Positions 25,806 to 35,213 of a stretch of 64,000 bases of DNA are shown here, piece by piece. Every line of letters begins with the position of its first letter. Position 1 is the stretch's first letter. The notes beneath the pieces were generated by a model. It saw only the letters and a program-made list of their open reading frames with translations. It searched no databases and was not told where the DNA came from. Both the position numbers and the translations under genes were made by a program. Origin of the DNA: RGIG8767 sp964531805 (lineage in GTDB: Bacteria > Bacillota > Clostridia > Lachnospirales > Lachnospiraceae); the NCBI GenBank assembly GCA_964531805.1, contig CAZHGE010000003.1, forward strand, positions 15,245-79,244, written 5' to 3'.

Positions 25806-26876
25806 TTAACAGAAGTTCTCGCGGTCCGTTTTGGCGAGTTCTTCCGGAATTAACTTAATGTCCTGCGCTCGTTTTTTGTCACAGACTAAAATAATATCTT
25901 TAGTTTGTGCTATCACTAAATCTTCTACTCCTAATGTAGCGATGAGTTTTTCGCCATCGCCATATAAAATACATCCAGTTGTGTCTAAAAGGCATCCGTT
26001 TGCAAGAACTACGTTACCTTTTTCGTCTTTTTCATAGATTTCTTCCAATGCATCAAAGCTTCCCACATCATTCCAGCCAAAGTCACCTTCTACCATAAGG
26101 ACACCTTTGGCACGCTCCATAATGCCATAGTCTACAGAAATCTTAGGAATGACAGGATACACTTCCTGAATCACCTGCTTTTCACAATCCGTTCCCATGG
26201 CATCACCAATCCTTACAAGACATTCGTAAATATCCGGAAGTAGTTTTTCAAAATAGGAAAGAATCACGGATGCTTTCCACACAAACATACCACTGTTCCA
26301 AGCATACTGACCAGATGCTAAATACTCCTCTGCCGTTTCTAAATTAGGTTTTTCTACAAATTCTTCCACTTCGTAATAGTCTGCCTGCACCTCACGATTA
26401 CTGCGGATGTAACCATATCCAGTGGACGGAAAGGTTGGTTTGATTCCAATTGTCACAAGGGCATTTTTTTCTTCTGCTAAAGCAGCCGCCGTTTTAATAA
26501 CTCTTTCGTATTCCTCTTCATCCCGGATAAAATGATCGGATGCTGCCACACACATAACACCATCGCCATATTTTTTTACAATCTCCATAGCAGCATAGCC
26601 AATGCATGCTGCGGTATTACGTGCTGCCGGTTCTCCCAGGATATGATCTGCACGCAGGATTTCCTTTGTCTCTTCTGCTGTAGAAGCCACAAAACTTTCT
26701 CCTGTCACAACAAAAATATCTTCTTTATCCGCAACACGGCAAAGACGTTTGATGGTATCCATTACCATCGTGTCCTTCCCCGAAAGATTTAAAAACTGTT
26801 TTGGCTTTGCTTTGCGGGAAAGAGGCCAGAAACGGGTTCCGCCGCCACCTGCCATAATCACACCATATGTTTTCAT
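25806..26876 (-). CDS. manC: Mannose-1-phosphate guanylyltransferase
   Basis: This 356-residue nucleotidyltransferase makes GDP-mannose from GTP and mannose-1-phosphate. Motifs are VIMAGGGGTRFWPLSRKAKPKQF (the pyrophosphorylase signature), FVEKPNLETA and WNSGMF. It lacks the C-terminal isomerase domain of bifunctional ManC, so mannose-6-phosphate isomerase must be elsewhere. The chosen ATG at 26876 overlaps the fcl stop region, with GGAGCGAG upstream. With gmd and fcl it completes GDP-L-fucose supply. Confidence 0.92.
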   Translation of the reverse strand: MKTYGVIMAGGGGTRFWPLSRKAKPKQFLNLSGKDTMVMDTIKRLCRVADKEDIFVVTGESFVASTAEETKEILRADHILGEPAARNTAACIGYAAMEIVKKYGDGVMCVAASDHFIRDEEEYERVIKTAAALAEEKNALVTIGIKPTFPSTGYGYIRSNREVQADYYEVEEFVEKPNLETAEEYLASGQYAWNSGMFVWKASVILSYFEKLLPDIYECLVRIGDAMGTDCEKQVIQEVYPVIPKISVDYGIMERAKGVLMVEGDFGWNDVGSFDALEEIYEKDEKGNVVLANGCLLDTTGCILYGDGEKLIATLGVEDLVIAQTKDIILVCDKKRAQDIKLIPEELAKTDRENFC

Positions 26877-26877
26877 A

Positions 26878-27828
26878 CTATAATCTCGCTCCATCTATAT
26901 TCTCTTTAAACCAGTCATAGGCTAACTGTACACCTTCTTCCAAGTCAACCTTATGCGTCCAGCCCAGTTCATGAAGTTTGTCCACATTTGTCAATTTTCG
27001 TGGTGTTCCATCCGGCATATCTGTATTCCACACTATTTCGCCTTCAAATCCCACACATTTCTTAACAGTCTCTGCCAATTCCTTGATGGTCACTTCTTTA
27101 CCAGTACCAATATTTACATGCTGCCATCCACTGTAATTTTCCAATAAAAATACACAGGCATCCGCCATATCATCGGAATATAAGAACTCACGTAATGGAG
27201 ATCCTGTTCCCCATAATTCCACGCTTTCTTTTCCATTCACCTTTGCTTCGTGGAATTTACGGATCATAGCCGGCATTACATGCGAATTTTCGAGATCATA
27301 ATTATCGTATGGACCATAAAGGTTCGTAGGCATACAACTGATAAAATCATCTCCATACTGCTCTTTAAAATATTTGCACATCAAAAGTCCTGAAATCTTT
27401 GCAATCGCATACGCTTCATTTGTCTGCTCCAGAAGTCCTGTTAAAAGGGCATCCTCCGGAATTGGCTGTGGTGCCATCTTCGGATAAATACAAGTACTTC
27501 CTAAGAACAATAATTTTTTTACCTTATAGTCATGACAGCATTTGATTACATTACACTGAATCTGCATATTTTCATAAGCAAATTCTGCTGGCATGGTCTG
27601 ATTTGCATTGATGCCACCCACCTTTGCTGCTGCCAGCACCACAACATCCGGTCTCTCCTGTTCAAAGAATTGAATCACATCTGCCTGATTTGTCAAATCC
27701 AGTTCCTTATGGGTTCTTCCAATGATGTTTGTGTACCCCTGTCTTTTTAAAGAGCGGACAATGGCACTTCCTACCAACCCTCTGTGTCCTGCCACATATA
27801 TTTTGTCATTTTTCGCAATCGTACTCAT
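26878..27828 (-). CDS. fcl: GDP-L-fucose synthase
   Basis: This 316-residue SDR epimerase/reductase converts GDP-4-keto-6-deoxy-mannose to GDP-L-fucose. The NADP site is VAGHRGLVGSAIVRSL; the catalytic Ser-Tyr-Lys set appears as LGSTCIYP and YAIAKISGL; VMPAMIRKF and EFLYSDDMADA follow as in the family. Gmd is encoded two genes upstream and the guanylyltransferase immediately downstream. Confidence 0.94.
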   Translation of the reverse strand: MSTIAKNDKIYVAGHRGLVGSAIVRSLKRQGYTNIIGRTHKELDLTNQADVIQFFEQERPDVVVLAAAKVGGINANQTMPAEFAYENMQIQCNVIKCCHDYKVKKLLFLGSTCIYPKMAPQPIPEDALLTGLLEQTNEAYAIAKISGLLMCKYFKEQYGDDFISCMPTNLYGPYDNYDLENSHVMPAMIRKFHEAKVNGKESVELWGTGSPLREFLYSDDMADACVFLLENYSGWQHVNIGTGKEVTIKELAETVKKCVGFEGEIVWNTDMPDGTPRKLTNVDKLHELGWTHKVDLEEGVQLAYDWFKENIDGARL

Positions 27829-27872
27829 AAAATCCTTTCCTTTCTCTCATACGCTTTATTATACTTCCTGTT

Positions 27873-29633
27873 TTATTCCAAAGGAAGCTGCCTAAATCCA
27901 TCCTCTATAGACTCGCCCCTCAATTCAAATGGAAGGGCAAACATGGAAGAAGGAAATTTTTCATAGCCAATATGTCCTAATTCTTCCGGCACATAAAATG
28001 TAATACCATCTACGACCCGTGTATTAGCCTCTCCGTCAATATAATCCATCTGAGACAAATAATAAGGCTCCTTCCAAGTCCTTGCAATATCATTTCCTAG
28101 TCCTGTTATCCGTGTAAAAAGAAAACCAATTACTGCCAGACAAAATACTGCATAAACCGCTTTTCTGTAAGCTCTGACTATCTCTTTTTCCATTAACCTT
28201 AAAAACAAATAACCAAAAGTAAGCAACGGAACTACTGTTACATAAGCATAACCATATCTTACAAGCGGTGCTGATACAAACCAGAAGATAGTAGACGCCA
28301 CAAATACTAAAAATTCCAGCGGAAAATTCAATGCATTGTTCCATAGCATCTTCTCATTACCTAAGCCATTTTGCATTCTGCATTTTATCCGTGATTTCAT
28401 TATTACAGCCATATAACATACCAGATAAACAACTCCTGCCAAAACCGCTGCAACTGTCAGTAAAATAAAAACTTTTTCCAATGCTTTTAAATTCTCAAAC
28501 CAGGCAGGCACCCACTCTGCAAGCGGAGCATTTTGCTTACTTACATCATTCAATCCTTTTCCGTATACACCGATTTCCGTAGAATCAAACTCCACCTGCC
28601 ATTTTGGAATTTTCCAGTCCACATTAAATAAATCGATACCTACAAAAGGATATACCAGCCACCCTGATATGATTACATTACGGATAAAAAACGGCAGTGC
28701 TGTCAAAAGTCCACTTGCAAAAAAAATACCAATCTGCTTTCCTGCCCTGCTCCTTATCAACATTACGGCTGGTTTTAGCACAAACAACAGCAAAACTGCC
28801 ACTGAGAACTTAATGGTTACCGCATACACAATCAACACACAAATCAGCCCATACGGCACCGGGTTCTGAAGCCCCATAGCAGTTTGGTAATCATCTTCTT
28901 CCAACCATAGGATGAGAATGATAAATAATAAAATCTGTGCATAATAATCGGAGGCTGGTGACATCATCTCAGAGAAAATAACACTCAGATAAAATACCAG
29001 TCCCAATCTTACAAAATCTGAAAGCCGGATTCTTTTTTCAGCAAACACCTTATACAAATCAAGTGCAAATACTGAACCAAGCAAAGCAAAATATCCTGCT
29101 GTCGTATGAAGCGACTGCCCAAACACGCCCTTCATACTGTATAAAGCTGTAAGTGGAAATGCCGCGCTGTTATAACCAAACCTTGCCTGAATATTCGCAA
29201 GCCCAGGCACCACTCCAAACTCTTCAATCCACCGGATACTCTGAGCATGATACAGGCTCGTATCGAAATGCATATAGCCTCTGGATGTTCCATATGCCAT
29301 CAAGATTATCAGAAATGCATAGACACCATATTTCCATTTTTCTTTATTTAATTTTGCAATCTCTTCTGCCCCAAATTCACCCAGTGATTTACGGCACCCT
29401 ATAGCCACGGCAAGACATCCTGTCAGTAAGAACAGATTTGCACCTGTGGACACTCCTCCAAGCAGGCTGAAAAACTGTGCATATACCGTAACAACTGCTA
29501 ATCCTGCTAATAAATAAGAAATTGTATGCCTGATCCTATAACCAAATAAACGGGCAAAAAGGCCCAATACGCCATACCCCGCCAAAAACGTAGTAACTGC
29601 AATATAGAGCCAATTAATCAAAACCATTGCCAT
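27873..29633 (-). CDS. Large polytopic membrane protein, LIC_10190-like
   Basis: This is a 586-residue protein with about twelve helices. The first large loop has MHFDTSLYHAQSIRWIEEFG followed by PGLANIQARFGYNSAAF, a conserved block in LIC_10190-family membrane proteins found in glycan loci; the acidic/His residues there resemble GT-C active sites. It lies between gmd and fcl, so it may be a lipid-sugar-dependent transferase adding a branch outside the membrane. Family recognition is moderate; function is inferred. Confidence 0.75.
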   Translation of the reverse strand: MAMVLINWLYIAVTTFLAGYGVLGLFARLFGYRIRHTISYLLAGLAVVTVYAQFFSLLGGVSTGANLFLLTGCLAVAIGCRKSLGEFGAEEIAKLNKEKWKYGVYAFLIILMAYGTSRGYMHFDTSLYHAQSIRWIEEFGVVPGLANIQARFGYNSAAFPLTALYSMKGVFGQSLHTTAGYFALLGSVFALDLYKVFAEKRIRLSDFVRLGLVFYLSVIFSEMMSPASDYYAQILLFIILILWLEEDDYQTAMGLQNPVPYGLICVLIVYAVTIKFSVAVLLLFVLKPAVMLIRSRAGKQIGIFFASGLLTALPFFIRNVIISGWLVYPFVGIDLFNVDWKIPKWQVEFDSTEIGVYGKGLNDVSKQNAPLAEWVPAWFENLKALEKVFILLTVAAVLAGVVYLVCYMAVIMKSRIKCRMQNGLGNEKMLWNNALNFPLEFLVFVASTIFWFVSAPLVRYGYAYVTVVPLLTFGYLFLRLMEKEIVRAYRKAVYAVFCLAVIGFLFTRITGLGNDIARTWKEPYYLSQMDYIDGEANTRVVDGITFYVPEELGHIGYEKFPSSMFALPFELRGESIEDGFRQLPLE

Positions 29634-29639
29634 ATAAAT

Positions 29640-30704
29640 TTATTTCCTGTTTTTATACTCTTCACATCCGTAGCCACAGACTGCCTTCATATCAGAATCC
29701 ATCATCATGGCTACCAATCCTTCAAATCCAACGCGGCGTTTCCAGCCAAGTTCTGTTTCTGCCTTTGTACAGTCACCCCAAAGGAACTCTACTTCTGCAG
29801 GACGGTAGAACTGTGGATTTACATCTACTAATAATCTTCCAGTAGCATCGTCATAACCCTTTTCACTCACACCAGTTCCTTCCCAGCGGATCTTGATTCC
29901 AAGTTCTTTGAATGCTGCTTCTACAAATTCACGCACAGTATGAGTCTCGTTTGTTGCAAGTACATAATCACCTGGCTTGTCCTGCTGAAGCATCAGCCAC
30001 ATACCTTCTACATAATCACCTGCAAATCCCCAGTCACGCTTTGCATTCATATTTCCAAGGGAAAGTTTTTCCTGTTTGCCGGCCATAATATTTGCAATTG
30101 CGAGTGTAATCTTTCTCGTTACGAAATTTTCACCTCGTCTTGGTGATTCGTGATTGAACAGAATACCATTACATGCAAACATATTATAGGATTCTCTATA
30201 GTTTACCGTAATCCAGTAAGAGTACAATTTCGCAACACCGTATGGACTCTTTGGATAGAATGGTGTTTTTTCACTCTGAGGAGCTGTCTCAGGAAGACCA
30301 CCAAATAATTCAGAAGTAGACGCCTGATAAAAACGGCATGGACCGCCAAATAAACGGATTGCCTCTAATAATTTCAAAGTGGAGGTTCCTGTTGCATCCG
30401 CTGTGTATTCCGGCACTTCAAAAGAAATACCAACATGGGACTGTGCCGCAAGATTATACACTTCTGTTGGCTTGATTTCAGAAACCAGACGAATCATATT
30501 GCTGGAGTCTGTTGTATCTGCATAATGTAAGAAAAATTTCACATTATAATAAGATGAAGAAATCAAATGATCAATTCGATCCGTTGCTTCAATACTATGA
30601 CGGCGGATCAGACCATGTACTTCATATCCTTTTTCTAATAAAAACTCTGCTAAATAAGAGCCATCTTGGCCGGTTACACCGGTGATCATTGCTATATTTT
30701 TCAT
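29640..30704 (-). CDS. gmd: GDP-mannose 4,6-dehydratase
   Basis: This 354-residue SDR enzyme performs the first committed step to GDP-fucose. The N-terminal GVTGQDGSYLAEFLLEKGY is diagnostic; AQSHVGISFEVPEYTADA, STSELFG, YGVAKLYSYWI (Tyr/Lys of the triad) and FNHESPRRGENFVTRK follow. The start is the ATG at 30704, seven bases after AGAGG; the in-frame start five codons upstream lacks a site. Confidence 0.95.
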   Translation of the reverse strand: MKNIAMITGVTGQDGSYLAEFLLEKGYEVHGLIRRHSIEATDRIDHLISSSYYNVKFFLHYADTTDSSNMIRLVSEIKPTEVYNLAAQSHVGISFEVPEYTADATGTSTLKLLEAIRLFGGPCRFYQASTSELFGGLPETAPQSEKTPFYPKSPYGVAKLYSYWITVNYRESYNMFACNGILFNHESPRRGENFVTRKITLAIANIMAGKQEKLSLGNMNAKRDWGFAGDYVEGMWLMLQQDKPGDYVLATNETHTVREFVEAAFKELGIKIRWEGTGVSEKGYDDATGRLLVDVNPQFYRPAEVEFLWGDCTKAETELGWKRRVGFEGLVAMMMDSDMKAVCGYGCEEYKNRK

Positions 30705-30724
30705 TTTTATACCTCTCATGTATC

Positions 30725-30747
30725 ACGTATTATTATCTAATATACGT
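30725..30747. other. Palindrome upstream of gmd
   Basis: ACGTAT and ATACGT arms with ATTA/TAAT inner pairing form a 23-bp imperfect palindrome just upstream of the gmd ribosome site. It could be an operator or a small hairpin; nothing else supports either. Confidence 0.3.
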
Positions 30748-30764
30748 TATTTCCCTTAAAAAGG

Positions 30765-32507
30765 TCAATATTCCGTCTCATTCTTACCGTAAAAAGTAAC
30801 CGTCAAAATACATGGCATGGTAAGCATCAGCGGATAATTATAACGAAGATCCGCTACAAGCGGCGTTGCTAAGAAAAGGGTTACCGTGACCCAAAATACC
30901 GGCTGGCACATTCCTACTACAGAGTACCGGCGGTTTCGGATTGCCACAACACCGCATAAAATCAAAAGCCAGAACATAGCGCCCATACTGTATAAAATAC
31001 CGTATAATGGAAAGATCGTATACAGTTTGGTCAAAATCTCACATATTTTAAGAACAACCGGACCTTCTAACACCGCTTGGCTGACCAGGCCTGTTTCATG
31101 CTGGGTAATGCCCCAAAACACGGTCTGTTGCGGTGCCATAGGATACCAATATCCCTTCGTTTGGTCAATAAATGCCTGAACGTATTCTCCCGGATAACGC
31201 AGCCCCAAATCAATCCATAGTTTTAAATATTCGCCTTTATGATCGATCAGATAATCCTGATTACCTGCTGACACCCAGCCGGTCATATAATCAGCACAAC
31301 CGCCTTCATAATTTTCTACCACATAGGAAACATCACCAATCTTTTCAATCAATGCCATTTCCTCTTCTTCCAATGGAAGTTCTTGTGCTACCACACGGCA
31401 CACCTGCTGCAACGGAATACAGAGTTTAAACACAAACTGCCCCGGTGTCACATCCATAGCACTCATAACTGGTCTTTTGATAATCATGCAGACTGCTAAA
31501 ACACCAATCGTAATAAAAAGAATGTTCCTCACATTTTTCCGAAACATAATAAGCAGAATTACCACTGCTGCCACAAAACCATACAAACCATTGTGGCGCA
31601 GCAAACACATAGCAAATGCGCTAAGACCATATAAACCCCAGTCTCTTATGCTTCCTTTTTGCCCATCTTTTAACTGTTCATATAAACGGAACAACGTCAC
31701 CGTCAGCACCAAAATGGACATAGAAAACAGAATATCCTTCCAAATGGTCACACTGTAAACTAAATTATATGGACAAATAACAAATAAAAGAATCCCTGCC
31801 ACGCAATATCCTTTTTTTAATCCCATTTCATACAGCGTTGCCCACACATAAGCGATACAAAGAGAAACCAAAATCATCTGTGCCACTGTGTAAAATGCAA
31901 TAGCTGAATAAGTATCCCCTGTAATAAAAAAGCCAATATGATAAAAAAAGGCAAACACCATGGTATGTGCCCATGGATGATGGTCACTGTAATGTTGTGT
32001 TCCAATGGTCTGACGGTACTGGCTGAGACTATCCGGTGTCATAACTGCCGGAAAATTGATCAGCAGAAATGGGATCATACACAGAAAAAGTATCCCCGCC
32101 GTGACCCAAAACCATTTAACAGGAAATACTTTTTTTCCTTCAAACAGTATCACTTTTGTACTATTTACTAGAACAAATAGGACCACTTCATAAAACAAGG
32201 AAAACAAACCGGCAATCGTGCAGCCAAAATAAAACACTAAAAATAACTTATTCGTAAGACCGCCGGTTAAAGTCTGCCAGGTTCCCATAACATAAAACAG
32301 GGTAAACAAGCCTGACGTAATGACACTAAGTACCACATCCTTTTTGGCCTCTGCTTTTGCACGTCTACCGAGCATCCAAAATGCCACTCCGAAAAAGAGA
32401 AGGGTAAAAATATCTGTTGTCTCTTTTCCACACACATTCATGAGTGCAAAGGCAATCAGATAACTTTCTATGATTCTTTTTATAACAGTTTTATCTTTCA
32501 AGCTCAT
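30765..32507 (-). CDS. Large polytopic membrane protein, DUF6020-like
   Basis: This is a 580-residue protein with about thirteen helices. A long loop after helix five carries NFPAVMTPDSLSQYRQTIG and YSDHHPWAHTMVFAFFY, the conserved block of DUF6020 proteins, with Asp and His residues placed as in GT-C enzymes. IWKDILFSMSIL follows. The start is uncertain: GTG at 32516 and ATG at 32507 both overlap the preceding gene and neither has a strong ribosome site, which fits translational coupling. A periplasmic-side sugar transfer role is likely but unproven. Confidence 0.75.
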   Translation of the reverse strand: MSLKDKTVIKRIIESYLIAFALMNVCGKETTDIFTLLFFGVAFWMLGRRAKAEAKKDVVLSVITSGLFTLFYVMGTWQTLTGGLTNKLFLVFYFGCTIAGLFSLFYEVVLFVLVNSTKVILFEGKKVFPVKWFWVTAGILFLCMIPFLLINFPAVMTPDSLSQYRQTIGTQHYSDHHPWAHTMVFAFFYHIGFFITGDTYSAIAFYTVAQMILVSLCIAYVWATLYEMGLKKGYCVAGILLFVICPYNLVYSVTIWKDILFSMSILVLTVTLFRLYEQLKDGQKGSIRDWGLYGLSAFAMCLLRHNGLYGFVAAVVILLIMFRKNVRNILFITIGVLAVCMIIKRPVMSAMDVTPGQFVFKLCIPLQQVCRVVAQELPLEEEEMALIEKIGDVSYVVENYEGGCADYMTGWVSAGNQDYLIDHKGEYLKLWIDLGLRYPGEYVQAFIDQTKGYWYPMAPQQTVFWGITQHETGLVSQAVLEGPVVLKICEILTKLYTIFPLYGILYSMGAMFWLLILCGVVAIRNRRYSVVGMCQPVFWVTVTLFLATPLVADLRYNYPLMLTMPCILTVTFYGKNETEY

Positions 32508-34134
32508 ACAAATCACAATACAATAATTCCCTGATTAATTTAATATCTCCAAATCCACCATTTTCCATAATTATTTTATCAAAAACATCATCAGCCTCTT
32601 CTCCACGCATCTTATACACATACACATGATCTGTTTCTGACAATCTTTCATCCGATACTACATTTTCCTGTCCACTGCTTATAAAATAAATCTGATCATA
32701 CTGCATCAACTCCTCAGACTCATCCCATATCATCCATTGATTAACAGGACTGTAAATATAAACAACATCTTCATTATGATGCTCTTTTGCCCATGCTACA
32801 TTCTGCGCATCCTGCGGATACAAAAAGCACACCTTATTTTGCGTAAGACCATATATCTGTCCTGCAAGAGTTAATCCCATTAATGCTAAGAAAGCAACCT
32901 GAATACCTTTTTTATTTTTTTCTGTTGTAAAAACAACTACCTGTTTATCAAGGCATATTACAACTAATAAGATTAACAGTCCATAAATAGGCATCTCATA
33001 GCGGATGGCTTCTTCTGCATTTAACAAAGCAGTTTTGGCAACCACTAAGAAATATCCCATGGTCACAATAACAGTCAGCATGAGTGCTCTTTTTTCCGGC
33101 GGCCACTGTACTTTTGAATGTTTACTATTTTGAACATCCTTATCAGAAGCAACCAACTGTTTCTGAATAACAAGTGCATTACTCCTTACTTTCCACGTCA
33201 ATCCCAGTAGAATCATCACAAGTACCAGTATAACCAACATCCCACCAAACGCATATTCATTCGTCAAATCAAAAAAGAAATCCAATCTCTGACCTATATT
33301 GCTCATATCGAAAAAGGCACCCTGCGCTTCTGTCCCACGGTAGCCTCTGAAAATATGACTTAAGCACGACGGATATACTGCCACTGACAGAAACATGCCA
33401 AGTAATACCGATACCGCATAGACAAAAGATCTCTTTCTCGTCTCCTTATGGAAAAACAGATATAATGACACCGCTGTTGCTACAAAGAACAAGAACACCG
33501 CAAAGTAATAATGAATCTGAAATCCCACAAAAGAAAGCAAAAGCACCGGCAGATAAAAACTACCAAAGGATAATTTTTCCCTCACAACAGCACGGATATG
33601 CACATACAGTATAAGCAGACAGGCAAAGGTCAGCATCATATACATACGGATAAACGTAATTCCCGAAAATATTGCTGGTGAGAAACCAAACAAAGTACAG
33701 ACAACCACTATTTTCTTTTTATCATTTCCCGTCAACTCCTTTGTAATCGCAGCAAGCGTCAGCCATGATAACACAAAAAAAAGAAGATTAATTGATAGCC
33801 CCTGCCATTTTGAAAATATACCCGCCGTCAGCACACATACTGTACGCAGGAAATAATAATAAAGAGGCGGATGCACATCCCAGGACTGCATGAGTTTTAC
33901 CGTCCCAAAAGCAAGTCCTTCTCCCTCAAGTGCCATAAATTCACTGCGGATCTCTGCTATGTCCTTCCATTCCATATCCGTTGGCCGTAAACCATTCGTT
34001 ACATTGGACGAATAATACGAATAATATTCATCATAATGAAATCCCTGCTTCTGTATGCAGAAATAAAATGCTACACACAATTGTACAATCAATAATAAGA
34101 TCATACAGGGAAGAAAAATCTTTTTATTTTTCAC
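32491..34134 (-). CDS. GT39-like membrane glycosyltransferase
   Basis: This ~547-residue GT-C protein has about eleven helices. The first extracytoplasmic loop has FHYDEYYSYYSS (the acidic DE motif of ArnT/PMT-type enzymes) and later WDVHPPLYYYFLRT, the conserved second motif. A C-terminal soluble domain of ~120 residues follows the last helix. It probably transfers a sugar from a polyprenyl phosphate donor to the glycan or a protein outside. I prefer the GTG at 34134, seven bases after AGGAG, over the ATG at 34140, which is only one base from it. Confidence 0.82.
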   Translation of the reverse strand: MKNKKIFLPCMILLLIVQLCVAFYFCIQKQGFHYDEYYSYYSSNVTNGLRPTDMEWKDIAEIRSEFMALEGEGLAFGTVKLMQSWDVHPPLYYYFLRTVCVLTAGIFSKWQGLSINLLFFVLSWLTLAAITKELTGNDKKKIVVVCTLFGFSPAIFSGITFIRMYMMLTFACLLILYVHIRAVVREKLSFGSFYLPVLLLSFVGFQIHYYFAVFLFFVATAVSLYLFFHKETRKRSFVYAVSVLLGMFLSVAVYPSCLSHIFRGYRGTEAQGAFFDMSNIGQRLDFFFDLTNEYAFGGMLVILVLVMILLGLTWKVRSNALVIQKQLVASDKDVQNSKHSKVQWPPEKRALMLTVIVTMGYFLVVAKTALLNAEEAIRYEMPIYGLLILLVVICLDKQVVVFTTEKNKKGIQVAFLALMGLTLAGQIYGLTQNKVCFLYPQDAQNVAWAKEHHNEDVVYIYSPVNQWMIWDESEELMQYDQIYFISSGQENVVSDERLSETDHVYVYKMRGEEADDVFDKIIMENGGFGDIKLIRELLYCDLYELER

Positions 34135-34144
34135 AAGCATACTC

Positions 34145-34993
34145 CTATGCGTTCAGTTCTTTCAAATATTTCTCAATGGCATCATGCCAGTCTGCAAATA
34201 GATAACCGTTTGTCATCTTAAACATATAATTTTCCAAAACAGAATGTGCCGGACGGTTAGCCGGAGCGCCGTATTCTGCAGTTGTAATTGCCTGTACTTT
34301 AGTATCTTTTCCAGCTAAACGGAAAATCTCTGCTGCAAACTCAGCCCAGTTACAGCTGCCTTCACAGGTAGCATGGAATAAACCGTAATTATCCGTAAAC
34401 AGTAAAGAATCAATTCCCTTTGCCAGTTCGTATGCACTGGTCGGAGTTCCATACTGGTCACCTACTACTTTTACCATATCGTTTGTTTCTGAAAGACGGA
34501 GCATGGTCTTTGCAAAATTTTTACCATCTCCATATAACCATGCCGTACGAAGGATAAAATAACGGTCCACCATCTGCTGTACCATTTTTTCGGCTTCTGC
34601 CTTTGTACTTCCATAAACGCTCTGTGGGCAGATTGGATCACTCTCATAATAGGAAGTCTCTTTTGTCCCATCAAAAACATAGTCAGTAGACACATGAAGC
34701 AGTTTTGCCCCTGTTTCTCTCGCTGCAATAGCAAGATTACGCGGTCCAATCGTATTTACCTTAAATGCCAGATCCTGATTCGTCTCGCAGGCATCCACTG
34801 CAGTATACGCTGCACAGTTGATAATTGCATATGGATTCACCTCTTTTGTCAGTTTCATAACGGCATCGATACTGGTAATATCCAACTCATCCACATCGGT
34901 ATTTACCAGTTCTATATCTGTATTCCCCGCATATAAGCGGTTCATTTCTCTTCCTAATTGTCCATTACAGCCTGTAATGATGATCTTTTTCAT
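34145..34993 (-). CDS. rfbD: dTDP-4-dehydrorhamnose reductase
   Basis: This 282-residue SDR enzyme makes the last reduction to dTDP-L-rhamnose. KIIITGCNGQLGREM is the NADP site, with INCAAYTAVDACE, VSTDYVFDG and YGSTKAEAE (Tyr-Lys). The companion genes rfbA, rfbB and rfbC are not in the window, so the pathway must be completed elsewhere. It is the first gene of the minus-strand glycan locus, behind the promoter at 35051-35078. The ATG at 34993 starts the canonical fold; the longer start at 35020 adds nine extra residues. Confidence 0.93.
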   Translation of the reverse strand: MKKIIITGCNGQLGREMNRLYAGNTDIELVNTDVDELDITSIDAVMKLTKEVNPYAIINCAAYTAVDACETNQDLAFKVNTIGPRNLAIAARETGAKLLHVSTDYVFDGTKETSYYESDPICPQSVYGSTKAEAEKMVQQMVDRYFILRTAWLYGDGKNFAKTMLRLSETNDMVKVVGDQYGTPTSAYELAKGIDSLLFTDNYGLFHATCEGSCNWAEFAAEIFRLAGKDTKVQAITTAEYGAPANRPAHSVLENYMFKMTNGYLFADWHDAIEKYLKELNA

Positions 34994-35050
34994 ATGATTT
35001 CCATACCCTTTCTGTAACAATGTCTGCCACTGTCTGATTTCATTTTTCTT

Positions 35051-35078
35051 ATTATAACATCTTTTTACTATGGTTCAA
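35051..35078 (-). promoter_or_regulatory. Promoter heading the glycan locus (rfbD)
   Basis: On the minus strand TTGAAC (35078-35073), 16 bases, then TGTTATAAT with TATAAT at 35056-35051. It is the only clear promoter found upstream of the long run of genes from rfbD onward. Confidence 0.7.
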
Positions 35079-35165
35079 TAAATTTCCATTTAGAACTTTT
35101 TTGTAAAATATTCTGCTGTTTCTTAGTTTTTCCTTATTTTTCATGACGGATTCATCACTTTGTGA

Positions 35166-35171
35166 TATAAT
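35166..35171 (+). promoter_or_regulatory. Extended -10 of the DUF3048 lipoprotein gene
   Basis: TGATATAAT ends at 35171 on the plus strand; the -35 region about 17 bases upstream (ATGACG) is weak. The gene starts at 35214 after a GAGAGG site at 35197-35202. Confidence 0.55.
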
Positions 35172-35213
35172 GCATGGGATATTAGGTATCGGAAAGAGAG
35201 GTTTTTTAATTTT

